NCBI GenBank assembly: GCA_003520545.1
Contig: DOUP01000080.1
Span: 1-7,864 of the forward strand
Origin: Maritimibacter sp.
Lineage (GTDB): Bacteria; Pseudomonadota; Alphaproteobacteria; Rhodobacterales; Rhodobacteraceae
DNA length: 7,864 nucleotides
Direction of reading: 5' to 3'
Below are positions 5,804 through 7,864 of this stretch, in pieces. A model generated the notes under the pieces. That model was not told where the DNA came from. It did no database searches and saw only the letters and a list, made by a program, of their open reading frames with translations. Position 1 is the stretch's first letter, and each line of letters opens with the position of its first letter. A program made the translations under genes and the position numbers.

Positions 5804-6982
5804 TCAAACCTGGCGGCCAGACTCACCCAACGTCACCCGCGCAACGAGTGAATTAAGCATGTCGAGGCAGGTCTCGAGCTGATCGACCGCAACGAATTCG
5901 TCGGGCTTGTGTGCCTGTTCGATGGACCCCGGACCGCAGATCACGACGCTCATACCCAGTCCCTGGAACAGCCCGGCTTCTGTCCCGAAAGCGACAAGCC
6001 CGGCCGTATTGGCCCCGGTCAATTCCGCCATCAGGTCACGCGCGGCGTTGTGCTCCATCGGCTCCAATCCGGGCACCTCGCCGATCACTTCGGTCTCGAT
6101 GGTCGCATCCGGATGCACCGCTTGCATCGCGGGCAAGAGCACCTCGTCCGCATAGGCCGCCATCGTGGTTTTCACGAAATCAAAGTCGCCTTGCTGCACC
6201 GGCCTGAACTCCCATTCGACCTCTGCCTTCCCGACGATCACGTTATGCGCGACCCCGCCGTGGATGCCGCCCACGTTGATCGTGGTCCAGGGCGGTTCGA
6301 AACCAAGATCCGGCGCCCGCGCCTTAAGCTCTTCGCGCAGGTCCATCAGCTTGCCGACGAAGCGCACCGCGTATTCCGCCGCATTCACCCCGCGCTCGGG
6401 CGCCGAGCCGTGCCCCTCTAGCCCGTGAAACCGGGTGGTGTATTCGCAGCAACCCTTGTGCCCTTCAATGATCCGCATCTCCGTCGGCTCGCCGATGATC
6501 GCGATGGCAGGCGTGACGCCGATCTGCGAGATCGCCTTGACCAACTCGGCCGCCCCGAGACACCCGACTTCCTCGTCATGGGTAAACGCGAAATGCACGG
6601 GCCGTTTGAGTGCGGCTTGGCCCAACATCGGCGCCAGCGCCATGCAACAGGCAATGAACCCCTTCATGTCGCAGGTGCCACGCCCGTAGAGCAGCCCATC
6701 CTCCTCGCGCATCTCGAAGGGGTCCGAGCTCCAGTCCTGGTCGGCCACGGGCACCACATCGGAATGCCCCGACAAAACGATCCCCCCGTCGCCCTCCGGG
6801 CCGAAAGTGGCGAACAGGTTCGCCTTCTCCTCCTCCTCGGAGGCGAGAACCTCCACCCGCGCGCCATGTTCGGTCAGATACGCCGCCACCCAGTCGATCA
6901 GCGCCCGGTTGGGATCGGTCGAAACGGTGGGATAGGCGATGAGGCGGGCGAGGATGTCGCGGGTCGTGGCAAGATCGGTCAT
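5804..6982 (-). CDS. argE: M20 family metallo-deacetylase, acetylornithine deacetylase (ArgE)-like
   Basis: A 392-residue cytoplasmic zinc-dependent amidohydrolase of the ArgE/DapE/CPG2 family. ArgE removes the acetyl group from N2-acetylornithine to give ornithine. All expected metal and catalytic positions are visible: S-G-H-S-D-V-V-P at 71-78 (His73 ligand, Asp75), G-R-G-T-C-D-M-K-G at 100-108 (bridging Asp105), T-H-D-E-E-V-G at 134-140 (general base Glu137, ligand Glu138), G-E-P-T-E at 164-168 (ligand Glu165) and Q-A-H-K-P-D-E-F at 356-363 (ligand His358). The dimerisation domain occupies roughly 180-290, with G-L-E-G-H-G-S-A-P. The C-D-M-K-G-F pattern points to the ArgE branch. The ATG at 6980-6982 has only a weak GGA upstream, and its ATGA overlaps the stop of a mini-ORF, suggesting coupled translation. 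It lies downstream of an efflux adaptor gene and upstream of the amine-type importer, so a different N-acyl substrate is possible. Confidence 0.88.
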   Translation of the reverse strand: MTDLATTRDILARLIAYPTVSTDPNRALIDWVAAYLTEHGARVEVLASEEEEKANLFATFGPEGDGGIVLSGHSDVVPVADQDWSSDPFEMREEDGLLYGRGTCDMKGFIACCMALAPMLGQAALKRPVHFAFTHDEEVGCLGAAELVKAISQIGVTPAIAIIGEPTEMRIIEGHKGCCEYTTRFHGLEGHGSAPERGVNAAEYAVRFVGKLMDLREELKARAPDLGFEPPWTTINVGGIHGGVAHNVIVGKAEVEWEFRPVQQGDFDFVKTTMAAYADEVLLPAMQAVHPDATIETEVIGEVPGLEPMEHNAARDLMAELTGANTAGLVAFGTEAGLFQGLGMSVVICGPGSIEQAHKPDEFVAVDQLETCLDMLNSLVARVTLGESGRQV

Positions 6983-7050
6983 GAATTGTCCAATGCCACG
7001 CCCGGCGCGGCCTGCACAAGAGGATCAGTGCAGGGCCTGTTGGCGATCAT
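6979..7050 (-). CDS. possible 23-codon leader mini-ORF coupled to argE
   Basis: ATG at 7048-7050 follows GGGGAGG four bases upstream, the strongest ribosome binding site near argE. The frame encodes 23 residues, beginning MIANRPCTDP and ending GVALDNS. It stops at a TGA that overlaps the argE ATG as ATGA. The peptide matches no family I know and has a single Arg, so it is not a classic arginine attenuation peptide. The overlap and the poor SD of argE suggest translational coupling: ribosomes ending the mini-ORF would restart at argE. A stem-loop (7009-7037) lies inside the mini-ORF. It could instead be a chance frame. Confidence 0.4.
   Translation of the reverse strand: MIANRPCTDPLVQAAPGVALDNS
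6995..7037 (-). promoter_or_regulatory. two mutually exclusive stem-loops in the argE leader
   Basis: Stem A: GGC(C)CTGCAC (7037-7028) pairs with GTGCAGGCC (7017-7009), 9 bp with one bulged C and a 10-base loop. Stem B: GCCGCG (7011-7006) pairs with CGTGGC (7000-6995), 6 bp with one wobble and a 5-base loop, ending 12 bases before the argE ATG. They share 7009-7011, so only one can form at a time. Stem A lies within the mini-ORF, so a translating ribosome would open it. This resembles a leader control element, but no regulation is shown. Confidence 0.35.
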
Positions 7051-7060
7051 GACGCCTCCC

Positions 7061-7087
7061 CGGCGCGTGCCCATTTCGGCACAGGCC
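7061..7087 (-). other. stem-loop directly after the efflux adaptor stop codon
   Basis: On the minus strand, starting at the base after the TAG stop, GGC-CT-GTGCC, loop GAAATG, GGCAC-GC-GCC forms a 5-bp stem extended by 3 bp across a 2x2 internal loop. No U run follows; the mini-ORF ribosome binding site GGGGAGG comes next. It may mark the adaptor transcript's 3' end or simply be GC-rich structure, and it does not rule out read-through into argE. Confidence 0.35.
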
Positions 7088-7864
7088 CTAACCCGGGTCG
7101 GCCACTTCACGTGCCTGGACCAACACGCCATCGGCCACCCGGTCCGATGGATGTGTGATGACCACGTCACCCGCATCCACGCCGCCGGTCACCTGCGCCA
7201 CGTCCGAATTGCGTCGCCCTATCTCGACCGGCGTCAGCACGGCTGCGCCCTCGCGCACCACGAAAACCGCCCAATCCGCGCCCTCGCGAAACAGCGCCGA
7301 AATCGGCACCTGGAGCGTGTCCTCGGACGACCATTCCACGATCCGTGCGTAAACCCTGAAATTATGCCCGAGCGGCGGCACCTCTTCGCCGTCCGCGAAT
7401 TCCAGAATCACCCGCACCCGTTGCTCTTCGATTCCCAGTGCCGAGGTCTTGGTGAAGGCCGCCGGCTCGATTTCCCGCACCTCCGCCACGAGAGAGCGGT
7501 CCCCGCCCCAGCGTTCGATATGGGCTGGCGCGCCTGCGTCCAATCGCACCGCATCCGTGGACAAAAGCTCCACCACGATCTCCAGGTCGTCCGTCGGCCC
7601 AATGGACAGGAGCGTCGTTCCGGCGGTTACGGGACGCGCCGAGCTGGACGTGATCGACAAGACCGTGCCGGACACCGGCGCCGTGATCTCAATACAGCAA
7701 TCGATCGCACCCGGGTCGCTCTTCTGCCCCGGCTCGATCAACACGGCCTTCGCGGCGCGCAACTCGCTTTGCCGCATCTCTTCGGTCGCATGGGCGCTGT
7801 CCAGTTGGGCCGCCGCGACGTTCAAGGCCGTTTCCGCCTGTTCGACCTGTGCATCCGGCGCCGT
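7088..7864 (-). CDS. HlyD/RND-type efflux periplasmic adaptor subunit, C-terminal part (cut by right edge)
   Basis: The open frame enters from the right edge and ends at TAG (7088-7090); 258 residues are visible and the N-terminus, including any signal or membrane anchor, is missing. In order: the end of an alpha-helical hairpin (1-42, with V-E-Q-A-E-T-A-L-N-V and repeated Ala/Glu/Gln typical of the coiled coil); the second half of the lipoyl domain (58-70, I-E-I-T-A-P-V-S-G-T-V-L-S); a beta-barrel (~92-175, with L-E-I-V-V-E-L and G-H-N-F-R-V-Y-A-R); and a membrane-proximal domain (~180-250, with L-Q-V-P-I-S-A-L-F and V-E-I-G-R-R-N). Such proteins bridge an inner-membrane pump (RND, or MacB-type ABC) and an outer-membrane channel. 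The pump gene is not in the window, so its type and cargo are unknown. An insertion with two adjacent cysteines (56-57) precedes the lipoyl strand. Confidence 0.88.
   Translation of the reverse strand, partial: TAPDAQVEQAETALNVAAAQLDSAHATEEMRQSELRAAKAVLIEPGQKSDPGAIDCCIEITAPVSGTVLSITSSSARPVTAGTTLLSIGPTDDLEIVVELLSTDAVRLDAGAPAHIERWGGDRSLVAEVREIEPAAFTKTSALGIEEQRVRVILEFADGEEVPPLGHNFRVYARIVEWSSEDTLQVPISALFREGADWAVFVVREGAAVLTPVEIGRRNSDVAQVTGGVDAGDVVITHPSDRVADGVLVQAREVADPG

Noticed and set aside
1..7864. Mobile element, CRISPR array, toxin-antitoxin or defence system
   Set aside because: No transposase or integrase, direct-repeat array, or toxin-like small gene pair was seen. Gene content is transport, metabolism and housekeeping.

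Overview
The window looks like a chromosomal segment of an alphaproteobacterium, most likely of the Rhodobacteraceae/Roseobacter group. Grounds: high G+C, protein style (an N-terminal ClpP sequence, a COG0687-type binding protein and an ArgE-like M20 enzyme typical of that group), and compact operons. All convincing genes lie on the minus strand, so transcription runs from high to low coordinates. The long plus-strand open frames are antisense shadows.

In transcription order: (1) 7864-7088, the C-terminal 258 residues of an HlyD/RND-type periplasmic adaptor (efflux membrane-fusion protein), cut by the right edge. (2) 7087-6979, a short leader with strong stem-loops and a 23-codon mini-ORF. 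The mini-ORF has a better Shine-Dalgarno sequence than the gene after it, and its stop overlaps that gene's start (ATGA). (3) 6982-5804, an ArgE/DapE-family M20 deacetylase with all metal ligands present. (4) 5803-5589, a 215-bp intergenic region that should hold the promoter of the next operon. (5) 5588-366, a four-gene ABC importer operon of the polyamine/opine (PotABCD-like) class: ATPase, periplasmic binding protein, permease 1, permease 2. It ends in a good intrinsic terminator at 323-345. (6) 322-160, a GC-rich leader with hairpins and a possible promoter. (7) 159-1, the first 53 codons of clpP, cut by the left edge.

The ABC genes form one functional unit: a secreted solute receptor (369 aa, Sec signal peptide), two membrane permeases that each carry the EAA coupling loop, and a PotA-like ATPase with a C-terminal regulatory extension. 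Both permeases depart from the usual build. Permease 1 has a very acidic insertion of about 230-250 residues between its first two membrane helices. Permease 2 has an N-terminal extension of about 130 residues containing probably four extra membrane helices. The exact substrate cannot be read from the sequence; polyamines, GABA or related amines and amino-acid derivatives are the family's usual range. The adjacent deacetylase could act on an N-acetylated amine or amino acid, but that link is inference.

The most interesting non-coding signals are a 12-base motif (AAACCAACAGGG) just upstream of both the ATPase and binding-protein start codons, with a near copy before permease 1; a 10-bp perfect hairpin between the binding protein and permease 1; paired hairpins between ATPase and binding protein; and the mini-ORF with mutually exclusive hairpins before argE. 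I see no CRISPR array, insertion sequence, tRNA or rRNA, and no sign of a defence or mobile system.
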